64,000 bases of DNA from Corydoras sp. C115 (taxonomy: Eukaryota > Chordata > Actinopteri > Siluriformes > Callichthyidae). Location: NCBI GenBank assembly GCA_019802505.1, contig JAFMOC010000088.1, positions 562,001 through 626,000 on the forward strand, written 5' to 3'. Numbering within the stretch: position 1 is the stretch's first letter; every line of letters begins with the position of its first letter. The position numbers were made by a program, and so were the translations under genes. This document shows, in pieces, positions 11,644 through 23,658 of this stretch. Under the pieces are notes generated by a model that was given only the letters and a program-made list of their open reading frames with translations, was not told the origin of the DNA and did not search any database.

Positions 11644-12002
11644 GATACAAGGATACAAGGACACAAGGATACTTTATTGTCAATTCCACTGCATATCAGG
11701 ACATACAGAGAACCGAAAGTATGTTCCTCCTCTCCATAGACAGAGACAGAGGGAGCTGCTGCGATAGTTCGCGCCGCCCACCGCTCCATTAGACGCTGTC
11801 ATTAGAAATAGGTAGAAAAATGCGATACATTAGGAGAATAGGCGATAAAAAAACAACCTGCTCCCAACCTATGCTTTAATAAGCACAGGTTGAGGGCCCG
11901 AAAAAAAACATCTTTTAGCACATAAGCAAATACAAACATAAAGACATGGACAAGAAACTGTAGGAGACATGTTCAAATGGGATCGGAAAGGGGTGGGGGA
12001 AT
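11644..12002 (-). mobile_element. 3' end of a non-LTR retroposon in element C
   Basis: The mariner sequence 'caacatga...taagtagtttgac' is split here by about 360 bp absent from element A. The inserted piece starts with a short repeat (tacaaggatacaagg) next to 'tactttattgtcaattcc'. Read on the minus strand this is a '...gacaataaagta' end followed by a simple tail, the form of several fish LINE or SINE 3' ends. The family is not assigned with confidence and no target duplication is clear. Confidence 0.55.
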
Positions 12003-12250
12003 AAGTAGTTTGACTGCCTTGTCGTATGAAATGGCACACAGACAAGATATTTTGATGACGCTGACAAATTGATTGACCTAAATATTTGCTTTTGAGGCAA
12101 AAACAAAGAATTGTGAGTGAAGTATGTGCTTTTGCAAGTATTTCATTGTGTTTTGCTGTTTGCACTAACTGTTTTGAGAAATGCACTTGTTGTGATGCCA
12201 ATGTAAACCATGATGTGAGAAATGTACCAAATTGACTGAGAAAAACTGTA

Positions 12251-14011
12251 ACATTTTATTTAGATTGAAACAATAGATCATAGTAATTATAGTCATACCC
12301 AACTGAAATTTTACATAAATGAAAATATTACATAAAAATAAAAAATAAAAACAAATCCCTGATAAATATATACATATGACTCAATAGTACAACAAGAAGT
12401 ATTTTTTTATATAATCCCAAGAGATTCTATGCTTCACCTTACCCTGGGCTACACAGGTGTTGGTACATAAATTCATGTCCCACATAATTTTTCCAAAAGG
12501 GCTCTAGAGGCACATAGAGGGAGTTTGTCACACAGAAATGTGTTCTAGGTGCAATAAAGGCTGCAGGCAAAATAACTGGCCTGGGTCGTTGTGTTGTTGA
12601 TTCAGAAAAAACAGGGACTACAGACTCCCCATCAAGGGAACATAAGCTCTATTGCAGAGCTCAGACTTAATCTCTCTCTCTGCCTGTCTGTGCAACTTGC
12701 CAGATTTAACAATGCAAAACCTTTATATGCATAATCTGCCTGTCTGGTGATAGGAGCTGTCCTAATTTTTTGTATTATATTGGAAAACATAGCTGTAACC
12801 AACATAAAACAAAATTTTAACGAAATTTATAATTGTTTAAAATATAAATTATTTCTAACATTTTGGGTTCAATTCCCATGTGGAAATGTATAGACTTCAG
12901 TATCCTCTGGAACTCTAAGGAATATAGAGTTAGAAAATTAATAAATAAATAAAAACTTAGTGTCTAAATACTATAACCTTTAACAATGAGAACAAACCAA
13001 ACTGTATTTGTAATTAATACTTGGGTATTAATTACATTCCAAATAAATCAGGCTGGTATGCCTTAATTTCACATCAGTTGTAGTCAATTTGGTCACTTCA
13101 TAATAAAACTGACTCAACGGTTTACAAGTAAAAAATCACACAGATCATTTACAATGGTAAAAAAAGGACAATTCTGATGTAGATGGACAAGGTGCATTTT
13201 GGGACCAAAAACAAGAACAGAGCCAAAACTTATCTAAATTACAGGTGAAGCACAATAGTGGCTATACTGCGATGTATGGATGTCAATCTGATGTATATAT
13301 AGATTATACATTTTATTATACATATTATTGCTGAGAGTTTGTACTTGGACAGTATTTGAGATTACTTAATATGGCCAAGCAAACTTAAAACCAGAAATAT
13401 GATAGACAGTTAAAATATTGGCAGATAATGCATCTTTCAGTGTGAGAACACATATAACACTATAGTAGGGTAGATAGTGTAAATGTTTACAGATATACAT
13501 ATGCTTAACAATCAAAAATCAAAACAGGTAATTTGCCTCAATGAGACATCCTCTGTTTACATAGCATTAATTCCAAAACCCTGAATATTTTTGTTTTACA
13601 CTTACTTCTCTCTCTCCCTCTCCCTCTGTATCTCTGTCTTTAAAATGAGGGACAATTAATTTATTAACTATATGCTGTCAGTAGCAGCATTGGCAGAGTG
13701 GAATCAGCAAAAGCTGTTCAGCATGAAGCTTGTAAGAAAAGCTGCCTAACCACATGACTACAACTGGAAAGCACAGGCCGTTCAGCTACCCTTTAGCTGA
13801 ACTTTGGCACATATTAAGTGATCATGTGAAATAATGCAAACCGCCCAAGCCAGTGAGCACTGGCTATGAATGGAAAATGTATTGATTAATGCCACATAGC
13901 GGAGTTCAGTTCATAACCCATATTTTCCATTTGTACTCACAAAAATAATTGTACTTTAGTAAAAATATAATGTATTTTTTTTTTATTAAATATGGAACCC
14001 CATTTCATACA

Positions 14012-14049
<38 letters not shown>

Positions 14050-14129
14050 TAAACAATGCCATGCTGAATAGTGTTGCTTTAGTATTAGTGATGTAAAATA
14101 TTTTTAGGACATGTCCATGAATGGTATTA
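12251..14129. other. Unrecognised AT-rich stretch
   Basis: No gene, transposon end or motif recognised apart from a CA microsatellite near 14012. The short frames lack protein-like character. Confidence 0.5.
14012..14047. repeat. (CA)n microsatellite
   Basis: About 18 CA units. The nearby minus-strand frame with a run of Val-Cys comes from this tract. Confidence 0.95.
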
Positions 14130-14303
14130 TCCAGGTTCGAATTCCAATCTGGGTGTAGTTTCCTGATTCTACCTGTTTCCACATAGGTTTTCTCTGGCTT
14201 CTCCGGTTTCCTACCACAGACCAAAAACATGGATTTAAAGCAAATTGTCGGCTTTTAAATTACCCACATACTGTGTGTGTCTGTGTGAGTGAGTGTGTGC
14301 CTA
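14130..14303 (+). mobile_element. Diverged SINE fragment
   Basis: It retains the B box (ggttcgaattcc), the 'atctgggtgtagtttcc' part of the head and a GT-rich middle ending 'gagtgtgtgcc'. It breaks off into an AT-rich tract. It is the same family as the SINE at 1423 but more diverged. Confidence 0.7.
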
Positions 14304-14332
14304 TTATTATAATTATATAATTATATAATTTA

Positions 14333-14655
14333 TTCGCCTCTCAGCGCTAGGGATTCCCGTTTCGAATCCCAATCTAGGTGGAGTGTCCATGTTCTCCCCG
14401 TGTCTGCGTGGGTTTCCTCTGGGTTCTCTGGTTTCCTCCCACAGTCCAAAAAAATGGATCAAGTCAATTGAATTCTCCAAATAGTGTGTATTTGTGTGTG
14501 TGTCTATGTGAGTGAGTGTGTGCCCAGCGATAGATTGGCGCCCTGTCCTGGCTGTATCTGCCCAGGTCCCGAGACGTTCTCCGCTGGATGGGCATGAGGA
14601 ACCCCCTCACAACCCTAATAAAGGATAAAGCGGAAGATAATGGATCGATGGATAT
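14333..14655 (+). mobile_element. SINE copy lacking the first part of its head
   Basis: It starts within the head at TTCGCCTCTCAGCGCTAGGG, without the A box, and runs through the middle and 3' module to 'ggaagataatgg'. It lies about 30 bp downstream of another copy in the same orientation. Confidence 0.78.
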
Positions 14656-14949
14656 AATTATTTGTCCAAGAGCCGGAAACATTTGTGGAGAGCTTCAAAT
14701 AATAAATAATGCACTTAAACAGCCATGGCCTCTTTTTAAGCTCACCATGCAATACTCCACTGCTAAAGTAAAAGTATGATAATCTTTTTTAAGTTTGCTA
14801 CCCAACATTTGGACAAGTCTATTAAAACAGAAAGAACACGATCTGGTCAAGATATGACTATAATTAAAGTTGAACTTGAATGTTTGGAGGAACAAATTGC
14901 ATGGCACATCACAGCAAAACCATCATATAGTGCTGATAGACTTAATTTG

Positions 14950-15312
14950 AAAGGATGAACAGAAAAATGTACCGAGACATTTTTAATAAGAATACTGCCA
15001 TCTACCTGGATGCTAAAGATGAAGAGAGAATGAAGATTTTAGAAAGACAATGATCACAAGGAAATTCTCAATTGGTTTTAGAGAATGAAAGCTTCTTGAA
15101 TGGGCCAGTCAATTACCTACCTTGAATTTAAATGAAAAGCTATGAAGAACTGAAGATCAGATTTCATAAAAGAGGCCCCAGAACTTTATAGTATTTGTGA
15201 AAAACTAGACCAAAATCTGAACAATGTATGTGATTCGTTTCTCCATAGAGAAGGCAACCATCAAATTGTCATTACCAACCAAGGCTTTACTACAGAGTAT
15301 TAAACTAATTTC
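14950..15312 (+). pseudogene. Tc1-like transposase relic
   Basis: Broken frames match the C-terminal part of a fish Tc1 transposase. A 'KMYRDIFNKNT' piece resembles the YRDIL segment between the first and second catalytic Asp. 'NGPVNYLPTLNLN' stands where WPSQSPDLNPIE is expected. A closing 'IVITNQGFTTEY' ahead of a stop resembles the VITNKGFCTKY terminus. Several deletions and stops separate the pieces and the Glu position is lost. It is an old copy, unrelated in sequence to the young Tc1 at 15788. Confidence 0.68.
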
Positions 15313-15787
15313 AATTAACATATTCAGAGCCCCTAATGTCTTCCAGCATTGTGTCTATGATGTGTTAACAAAATTTGTCTTGCAGATTTTTTGTACAAAA
15401 AGCCTCAGCCACCTAATTCTTCCAATAACAGTTAAATATTGTGAGAAAAGTTGACCCTTCATATAGTTTTAAGTTTGCAGAAAAGCTGATTTAGCATCTA
15501 GAAATGAAGTGTGTGTCTAAGTCCAGATAAAGGAGGAGGGTTGAATGCAAAACAGCTGTTCTACCTATTTGATATGCTAACATCTAAGGGCGGCACAGTG
15601 GCTTAGTGGTTAGCACGTTCACCTCTCAGCGCTAGGGATTCCCGGTGCGAATCCCCATCTGGGTGGAGTTTCCATGTTCCCCCCGTGTCCACGTGGGTTT
15701 TCTCCGGGTTCTCTGGTTTCCTCCCACAGTCCAAAAACATGGATCAAGTCAATTGAGTTATCCAAATTGCCCCATATAGAGTGTGTA

Positions 15788-16000
15788 CAGTGGGTTGCAA
15801 AAGTATTCATACCCCTTGAACTTTTCCATATTTTGTCACATTACAACCACAAACAAAAATATATTTCACTGGAATTTAATGTGAAAGACCAACACAAAGT
15901 GGTATACAATTGTGAAGTGGAAGGAAAATTATACATGAATCAACATTTTTTTTACAAATAAAAAACTGAAAAGTGCGACGTGCAAAAGTATTCAGCCCCC
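15788..16000 (+). repeat. Left terminal inverted repeat of the Tc1 element
   Basis: Begins CAGTGGGTTGCAAAAGTATT. The inner direct repeat is at about 15980-15995 (tgcaaaagtattcagc). Confidence 0.92.
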
Positions 16001-16158
16001 TTTTCCCTGAGTGCAACCAATTGCATTCAGAAGTTGCCTGATGAGTGCTAATGACTCAAAAGGGTCCACCTGTGTGTAATCTAATCTCAGTACAAATACA
16101 GCTGCTCCGTGACGGCCTCAGATGTTGGTTAAGAGAATATTGGGGAGCAAACAGCATC

Positions 16159-17187
16159 ATGAAGTCCAAAGAACACACCAGACAGGTTAGGAATATGGTT
16201 TTGGAGAAGTTTAAAGCAGGCTTAGGTTATAAAAAGATTTCCAAAGCTTTGAACATCTCACAGAGCACTGTTCAATCCATCATCCGGAAATGGAAAGAGT
16301 AAACCAAAGAGAGCACCACAGTAAACCTGCCAAGACAAGGCCGTCCACCTAAACTTACAGGCCGAACAAGGAGATCACTGATCAGAGAGGCAGCCAAGAG
16401 GCCCATGGTGACTCTGGATGAAATGCAGAGAGCCACAGCTCAGGTGGGGGAAACTGTCCACAGGACAACAATTAGTCGTGCACTACACAAATGTGGTCTT
16501 TATGGAAGAGTGGCAAGGAGAAATCCATTGTTAAAAGAAAACCATAAGAAGTCCCGTTTGCAGTTTGCCAGAAGCCATGTTGAGGACACAGCAAACATGT
16601 GGAAGAAGGTGCTTTTGTCAGACGAGACCAAAATTGAACTTTTTGGCCACAATGCAAAACGCTATGTGTGGCGGAGAAATAACACTGCACATCACTCTGA
16701 AAACACCATCCCCACTGTCAAATATGGTGGTGGCAGCATCATGCTCTGGGGGTGCTTCTCTTCAGCAGGGACCGGGAAGTTGGTCAAAGTTGATGGGAAG
16801 ATGGATGGAGCCAAATACAGGGCAATCTTGGAAGAAAACCTGTTGGAGTCAGCAAAAGATTTGAGACTGGGGCGGAGGTTCACCTTCCAGCAGGACAACG
16901 ACCCTAAACATAAAGCCAGAGCTACAATGGAGTGGTTTAAAAAAAAGAATATTCATGTGTTAGAATGGCCCAGTCAAAGTCCAGACCTAAACCCAATTGA
17001 GAATTTGTGGCAAGATCTCAAATCTGCTGTTCACAAACGCTTTCCATCCAATCTGACTGAGCTTGAGCTGTTTTGCAAGGAGGAATGGGCAAGAATTTCA
17101 GTCACTAGATGTGCAAAGCTGGTGGAGACATACCCTAAAAGACTTGCAGCTGTAATTGCAGCAAAAGGTGGCTCCACAAAGTATTGA
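16159..17187 (+). pseudogene. Tc1 transposase, full length with one in-frame stop
   Basis: The frame from ATG 16159 to TGA 17187 covers 342 residues, the usual Tc1 length, with no frame shift. It encodes the DDE recombinase that cuts out and reinserts the element. An N-terminal paired-like helix-turn-helix region (about residues 5-50, ISKALNISQSTVQSI) is followed by a GRPR-like linker (RQGRPPKL) and the catalytic core. The triad is the Asp in LLSDETKIEL, the Asp in QQDNDPKHK and the Glu in SPDLNPIENLW, with 34 residues between the last two (DD34E). The only defect I see is a TAA at 16300-16302, just after the second DNA-binding helix. It would yield a 47-residue fragment. Whether it is a fixed mutation, an allele or a sequence error cannot be told here. 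Confidence 0.93.
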
Positions 17188-17192
17188 CTCAG

Positions 17193-17405
17193 GGGGGCTG
17201 AATACTTTTGCACGTCGCACTTTTCAGTTTTTTATTTGTAAAAAAAATGTTGATTCATGTATAATTTTCCTTCCACTTCACAATTGTATACCACTTTGTG
17301 TTGGTCTTTCACATTAAATTCCAGTGAAATATATTTATGTTTGTGGTTGTAATGTGACAAAATATGGAAAAGTTCAAGGGGTATGAATACTTTTGCAACC
17401 CACTG
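17193..17405 (-). repeat. Right terminal inverted repeat of the Tc1 element
   Basis: Inverted match of the left repeat over 213 bp with one visible difference, ending GCAACCCACTG next to TA. Confidence 0.92.
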
Positions 17406-17556
17406 TATGTGTGAGTGAGTCTGCCCAGCGATAGATTGGCGCCCTGTCCTGGGTGTATCTGCCGAGCGCCCGAAACGTTCTCCCCTGGATGGCCATGGGG
17501 AACCCCCCGCGACCCTAATAGAGGATAAAGCAGAAGATAATGGATGGATGGATGCT

Positions 17557-18149
17557 GATATCTAACAACACAGAAATATTGATTCATGTAATTCATGCAA
17601 ATATGTAATATAATTAAGTAATTAAGTAATGTGGGTCTTGACAAATTAAAGTCTTAAAGTTATTTTGAGAAGTGACGGTCTATTTTAAAGGCAAAAAATA
17701 AATGAATTAACAGAAGAAGCTCATTAATTCTGTTAATTTATAGTTCTAACATTTTTTGGGTGTTTTTATATTATTATTTTATTCTACATCTTCATTGTAA
17801 AAGAATAATATAAATTCAAAGTCATTTAGCAACTTCTAGCGACTTTTAGGACATCCAATAGCTTCTTTCCTTACTTTTTTTAATTAACCCATTCTGACTG
17901 TCCACGCTCTGCCATGTCTTGGAGTTTTTGCCACATTTTTGCTTGTAGAGCTAGAAAGACACAAACTGAATGAACCACTCCTTATGCATCTGTATCAATT
18001 TTTATTGTGTACTCACCTGGAAGTGCTCCTGTAGCATGTGCCAGATCAGAAAAAAAATAATTCAGTAGTGCTGGTAACAATTCTGCTGTTGAATTCGCAA
18101 CTGTCTTGTCACACTCCATGATTTCCTGTATTGAATCAATTTAAATGAT
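17557..18149. other. Unrecognised stretch
   Basis: No coding or repeat signal that I recognise. It adjoins the gypsy relic, so part may be diverged retroelement sequence. Confidence 0.4.
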
Positions 18150-19090
18150 TAGTGCTGGAGCCTCTGCTATATTGCCACTTACCACATTCTCTTGGGCAGT
18201 GTTTACAACTTCGAACTCCACTATTGTTACACAGTCCTTGTACTGAACCTTAAGGTCTACTGCTCCCACTGGCTTCAGTCTGATTAGAGCATGAGTGAAG
18301 CACCTCGGTCGAATGATTTAACTCACCACTGTGCATTAAAAGCTGATAGTGGCTTACAGTTAGTGTATTACACATTGCTCCAGTGTCTATTTTAAATTTC
18401 ACCACATGAGTTAGGATTTTAACATTAACTGTACATTTATATTTTGGAGTTAATGCTTTCACATCCTCTTTGTATATAAAATTTTTAGACAGCATCTATT
18501 AGACAGCACAGTTCTGTTTTTACATCAACTGTTACACAATAATTTGCTTGTGACAATAGGGCTCTTTCTTTGGCTCCACTTATATTGTAAGTATTTTCCA
18601 CAACTTTGACAGTGTTTTTGCTTATTTTCTGAAGGTCTAATCTTAAATGTTCCTTTGGTTGCTATTGAGCATGTGCTTGTTTTTAGGAATTTTTTTGTCC
18701 TGGGTTTTTGTAGTCAACATGGACACTTGTGTGTATTATTCTCTGAAGATTTGAACCAGTTTGTGTGACATTTTAAACTGCCGAGGGATTTATACTGCTT
18801 TTCCTAATATTAAGTCTGCACCTTTAGCTATCAGCCTTTTTGCACCCATTTTTTTCTATAACTCCTGATATAATTGCATAAATAAGCATGACCTCTGAGC
18901 AGCAAGCTCACATTCAAGTATTTAAAATACTTCAATCTCAATTGCATTTTACATCTTTTTGCATCTTTGCTTGAATGGATGTTTGGTCATTCTCTTATTT
19001 ATCAGTGGTCTTATGTGATTTGGTGTAACTTGTAACTTGTCAAGCACCTTAGTTGGGTCTTACTTTTCTCCATCCCTCCATTTAAAGGTT
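18150..19090 (-). pseudogene. Ty3/gypsy gag-protease relic
   Basis: Read on the minus strand, three weak blocks follow in retroelement order. The first is a gag-like helical piece near 18800-18900 (RLIAKGADLILGKAV). The second is a degenerate zinc knuckle near 18590 (HCQSCGKY, with the later Cys/His lost). The third is an aspartic protease core in the frame 18495-18250 with the active-site motif FKIDTGAMCN. A downstream segment near 18160-18230 (VEFEVVNTAQENV) fits the second half of the protease fold. Stops separate the blocks. The wording of the protease motif is nearer to K02A2.6-like gypsy elements than to the sushi-type elements elsewhere in this window. No LTR is visible. Confidence 0.62.
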
Positions 19091-19413
19091 TAATATATTT
19101 CTCTGTCTTGTTTACCAATTTAAGTGCCTAGCCCTTATCAATAGGTTCAATATGTCCATCACTTCAATTGTGGTTTATGTTACATATTACTGTACACATT
19201 AAACACTTAATTAACATTATTTAACTCATTAAACCACAATATAACAAGAAGTACACTATTAATCTCTTTACGGTGGCAATTCATACAAGAATTTCATGAA
19301 ATTAATACTGAACCAATATCAGGATCAGAAGAATTTGAGAGTGCTTTGAGTTAAAATGAAATTCTTCCATGATAATGATCAACACACTATGTTAAACAAT
19401 CTACAAAAACCAT

Positions 19414-19583
19414 CCATCCAATCCATTATCTTCCGCGTTATCCTCTATTAGAGTCACGGGGGGGGGTTCCCCATATCCATCCAGGGGAAAACGTCTCGGG
19501 CGCTGGGCAGATACACCTAGGACAAGGTGTCAATCTATTGCTGGAGAGGCAAACGTGCTAACCACTAAGCCACCGTGCCGCTC
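19414..19583 (-). mobile_element. SINE copy with the middle deleted
   Basis: Read on the minus strand, the tRNA-like head (A box ggcttagtggttag) is joined directly to the 3' module, so about 200 bp of middle sequence is missing. A 14-bp target duplication, TCTACAAAAACCAT, flanks it at 19400-19413 and 19584-19597. The copy was therefore probably inserted in this shortened form. Confidence 0.85.
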
Positions 19584-19959
19584 TCTACAAAAACCATGAA
19601 GCATAAATAGTGACAAACAAAATTTAAGATTTAAGATTGAAGGAGTATTTAAAATTGCGTGGAAGGACAGTATGGCTGTGTATATATGTGCACTTACTGC
19701 ATATAGGGCTTAATATTATTCTCACTCATTAGAGAACAAACATATTTTAAAATATTTAAATATTTTTTAGTGATTAAATTCTTTGGTTTTTTTTGTTTGC
19801 TCTTGCTATAATCACTGATATCAACCATGGTATATGTCAGTTTTTTTTTTTTATTTAATGACTTATGACCATGTTTACTAGTTACTATTAAATGTCTTTC
19901 TTAATGATAATTTAATGTATCTAAATGTTTACTGTTGTACTGTGGGTCTGAGAAAAAGC

Positions 19960-20039
19960 AATGTCATTGTAATGTATGTCTATTACATATTGCAGTGTTG
20001 ACAATAAAGTTGACTTTGATTTTTGACTTTGATAATGTA
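19960..20039 (+). mobile_element. LINE-like 3' tail
   Basis: The stretch ends 'gacaataaagttgactttga' followed by repeats of TTGACTT. This is the polyadenylation-like end and simple tail seen on several fish non-LTR elements. Nothing recognisable as reverse transcriptase remains upstream. Confidence 0.55.
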
Positions 20040-20175
20040 TTCATTCATTCATTCATTATCTCCCGCTTTTATCCTCTATTAGGGTTGCGGTGGGGTTCCC
20101 CATGCCCATCCAGGGGAGAACGTCTCGGGCGCTGGGCAGATAGACCCAGGACAGGGCGCCAATCCATCGCTGGGC
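20040..20175 (-). mobile_element. SINE 3' module inserted alone
   Basis: On the minus strand it begins at CCCAGCGATGGATTGGCGCC and ends in (TGAA)n, with no tRNA head. It has its own 12-bp target duplication, TTTGATAATGTA, at 20028-20039 and 20176-20187. The 5' boundary is within a base or two of that of the copy at 60855. Confidence 0.88.
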
Positions 20176-21269
20176 TTTGATAATGTAAATGGAGATAAAG
20201 ACAGAGAATACTGATCAGAGAGAATATATAATAGAATATATAATAGATAATAAATAATAAAATAATAAAAAAAATATATAAAAATGAATTGTAATTCTGC
20301 ACAATCAATCCTTAATAAAGGCATTCATCATTTACCAACAATAACTCTCACAAAAAAGGGTCTACCACAACTCATCTTGGAGACCTGATGGAGATTGGGA
20401 GATGCACTGGAAGATGCCTCTCTGTTAAGTACAGAGAATGCCCTATCCTGGAGAAATGTTCAAACATGACCTATCTGCATTTAAAACAGTCAGTAATCTT
20501 AGCCAGTTGTTCTCTAAAATCATTGGATGGGTGAAGCAGGAATTAAGCCTCAGTTATTAATTAGTAATTAATAAATTTTTCCCCCGAAGTAGATGATGAT
20601 TAGGGGACCCTTCAAAAAGTTGAGACAGAGGCAATATAAGACTAAAAGATTTTGTTTATACTTCTGAAAGGTTTTACATTAAGTATTTTAACTGGTAAAA
20701 AGTGATTAAGTAAAAAAGAAGCAGCTGCCAAAATTTTTGCAAGCAAGTTTGTTCATGGTTTTCTACTTTGTACCAATTAGCATGTCAGTTTAAGGAATTG
20801 TCAGTCAGTTTAAAGACAATAATTCTCAGCACAAGATTAGAAAAAAAAATACAATATTATGAAAAAAAAATCTGTGAAAATGTATGTGAGTAAATGGCAA
20901 GAAAGACAGCTAGTGAATGTATTTGACCAATTAACCCCTGAGCTGGTATTGTTTGAGAAATTGTCATGCCATTGTGGTGGACATGGCAAGATGGTCTTAG
21001 ATGTAAGATGGAATGTGTGGGAAAATCTTTCACTTAACAGCCTATCACTGGACAATAAATGCCAATTCAAACTGTATTATGCAAAAGTGAAAGTGTTATA
21101 CACCAGAAGACAGGAATAGAGGGCTTAATGCTACATTAGAAAAAGACAATCCTGTAGCCAAAAAAGTGCAAAACAGCATCTATGATGGCAAGGAGGTGCA
21201 TTGGTGATAGAATAGTTTGTATTTGTGAAGTTATTGTTAATGCAGAGGCTTACATTTTGAAGATACAAA

Positions 21270-21560
21270 TGCTTGCATCAAAATTATGTATATTTTCAGG
21301 AACTGCATATCTCTTTTAGCAGGACAGCATCAGCATCAATCTACATGAGTTACAGTGTGGTTTAATACATAGAGTGCTTGTGCCTTGTCTCCTATTGAAA
21401 ATGTATGGAGCATCATGAAAAGAAATGTCAAGCACATCAAACATGGTCTGTTTTTCAATTTTCAAAATGCTCCACACATTTTGTATTGAGGACAGGTCAG
21501 GACCTCAGGCAGGCCACTCCAGTAACTTCATCTTCTGCCGCTATGCCTGGAAGTGCATGG
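21270..21560. pseudogene. Diverged Tc1-type transposase fragments
   Basis: The plus-strand string SPIENVWSIMKRN near 21390-21430 resembles the catalytic-Glu region of a Tc1-type transposase (SPIENVWRIMKR). Just downstream, 'caggcaggccactccagta' looks like the same kind of sequence in reverse orientation. The pieces are short and diverged, and limits are approximate. Confidence 0.4.
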
Positions 21561-23039
21561 GCACCCTTGAATATATGACAAGTGGAAGTGAGCATGTATC
21601 ACTTAAAGATTGCACTGTACGATTATGCATTTATGCTGTGATCACAAAGTCTATTTTTTAATGCATGTACATATTGTTAAATTAGCTATTGTTGCATTAT
21701 GGTTCTAAATTCAGTTTCTATCTGAGTGATCAAAGATCTCCTGATTCCTTGAATCATTTAATAATATTGTTAACTGTGAAAGGAGAAATATGACATTCAC
21801 TTCCAAATCTTTTTTGGGGTACATTATTTTCATGCATTTGGTCATCTTTGCTTATCAAAGGCTGGGATTTTCCTGGGTATGCTTTTGTACAAAATCATTA
21901 TTTCAATCACCTGTTTCAAATCACACCTTTATTTTTTACTAGTCTTTTTTTTTACTAGTTAATTGCCCCATCCCAAGTTTTTTGCAATGTGTTGCAGGAT
22001 CCCCAAAATATGTTTATACAAAACGTAAACATTATTTTGACAAAATACATTTTGTCATGAACTGTAACCAGGATTTTAAAAAATACTGGGTGTACCATAT
22101 TACAGAAGGTAAGACTCTTTTAGATTCTTAGATTTTAACATGAATAAACATGAACATGTACACACAATGGGATACTAACTAAGATGGTGTTTTTTTCAGA
22201 TTGTCTATTATATAGATTTATTACTATTTAGCAAATATATAAGGAATGCTACACATGATGTTTTATTCTCTTTTACTATGCTGAATAGAAAGGAACTTAT
22301 TTACTACAGACCAAATACTTTTGTATTGATTTGAATGTAGTAGACCATGAAGACAACAGCAATACTGACAGCAAACACAGTGATAGTAAATGTGTTGTTT
22401 GTTATCATTATTTTTTTCATTAGGTGGAAAACAACATACAGACAAATTCACCAATATGGTAAAATTGTATTAATACATATGTAGGATCTCCTTGGGCACA
22501 CAGCTGGCAAATGAACTAAATGTTTATTTAAAAAATCTCACTGAAGACCACATGTGGTTCACATTTCTCAAATGCTGGGCCTTCCTCACTCAATTTCTCC
22601 AGCACACCATGGCAGCAGCAATAATCTGCCCTGGAGACTAAGTGACCGGCTTGCAACAAACACATACAGCCCCAGCCCCACCCCCACCTCCCTCCTACAC
22701 ACAGCATATTGTGGTGAGTGTCTGATCCACCTGATGGATGTCTGTGTGGCTAAAGTATTAATCCAACACTAGCAGAAGTGCTCTGATTTTTGATTACTTC
22801 AACACATCAGACAGTGTGTGAGGTGAGTGTCAGAAGGAAGAAGTATGTTTGTTTCTGTTTCCTGGTGTTATGGTTGTTTCTAAAAAAAAATTCTGCATAT
22901 TCCAAGGCATCATGATCATTAAATGCTTTCTATAAGTACAAGCAATAAATTTGTGTTTATTTTGCTTTTATTTAACTGGGTAAGGCCCTTAACCTTTTGC
23001 TGCAGAGTTATGGCTGACCTACTGTTCTCTAATCCAGCC

Positions 23040-23097
23040 ATTAAGTTTGAATACTTGTAAGTTGCTTTGAATAAAAGTTTCTGCTAAATCTGCTAGC
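23040..23097 (+). mobile_element. Short LINE 3'-end fragment
   Basis: 'aagttgctttgaataaaagtttctgctaaat' is a diverged form of the end at 24870 ('aagtcgctttggataaaagc'). Confidence 0.5.
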
Positions 23098-23658
23098 TCA
23101 GGAATAGTGTAGGTATGATTTCTTGTGGGTTTTTATTTTTCTGTTGGTTGCTTCTTATAGCTATTTTATCAGTGCTGGTGGATTTTCAGAGCTAGTTTTA
23201 GTTTTTAGTTTTGGGATCTAGTTTCAGTTCTTTGTTAGACTTTATAGCAATAAGGACACTGAAATGTGGATTTTGTTTTTGTGCAGCTTCAAATTACAAA
23301 ATGATGAAAATTATTAACAGAATCCACATTTGGAACTAGACATTGGACATGACAGTCAGCCATCAACAAATCTTGCTTCATTTTCACATTTGCTGACCGA
23401 GCACTCTATTTTTCCTTGGAATATTGCGACTCCAATTGCCCTTTCTATAGATTTCAATTTCTCCTCAAATGACAAAATCAAATAAAAGAGTAACATTACA
23501 GCCTAATAAAAATTCCTTTGGATAACCTGCAATAACTTAAAGAGATTCTATTAAATTAATTGAAATTTTCCTAGAAAATTTTGTTGTTTATGCCACCCTC
23601 TGAAAAGTAGTGATGGAAAAACAAAAAGGCTAATTTAAGGAATTAAAAGGATTTATTG

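Larger units (their letters stand above)
4150..12248 (+). mobile_element. Element C: intron-bearing mariner with nested insertions
   Basis: A longer IS630/ISRm11-like mariner that keeps an N-terminal transposase region and three exons. Similarity to the left arms of A and B starts near 4155. The outer left terminus is not found: 3976-4150 has no matching inverted repeat. The right terminus is intact and ends AGAAAAACTG at 12248, followed by TA. The element is interrupted by element B (5165-6834, in intron 2), a gypsy element (7813-11509, in the 3' flank) and a LINE tail (11644-12002). With these removed, the 3' flank aligns continuously to 3360-3973 of element A. Confidence 0.8.
15788..17405 (+). 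mobile_element. Young Tc1-like transposon with long inverted repeats
   Basis: A 1618-bp element with 213-bp terminal inverted repeats at 15788-16000 and 17193-17405. I see a single difference between them (aaacaaaaat against aaacataaat). It is flanked by TA at 15786-15787 and 17406-17407. Each repeat holds two related copies of 'gcaaaagtattca', one at the outer end and one about 190 bp inside. This is the IR/DR arrangement used as double transposase-binding sites in Tc1 elements such as Sleeping Beauty. The near-identity of the ends points to recent arrival. Confidence 0.93.
15588..17556 (+). mobile_element. SINE split by a Tc1 insertion
   Basis: The two halves are 15588-15787 (head and first part of the middle) and 17406-17556 (rest of the middle, 3' module and GGAT tail). 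They read continuously when the Tc1 element is removed. The TA at the split is duplicated. The SINE therefore predates the Tc1. Its flanks carry only an imperfect repeat (gctaacatcta and gctgatatcta). Confidence 0.85.
20188..23658. other. Mostly unrecognised, with two small repeat relics
   Basis: No host gene recognised. It holds a diverged transposase relic near 21270-21560 and a short LINE-type end near 23040-23097, listed separately. The rest is AT-rich with short frames of no visible character. Confidence 0.45.
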
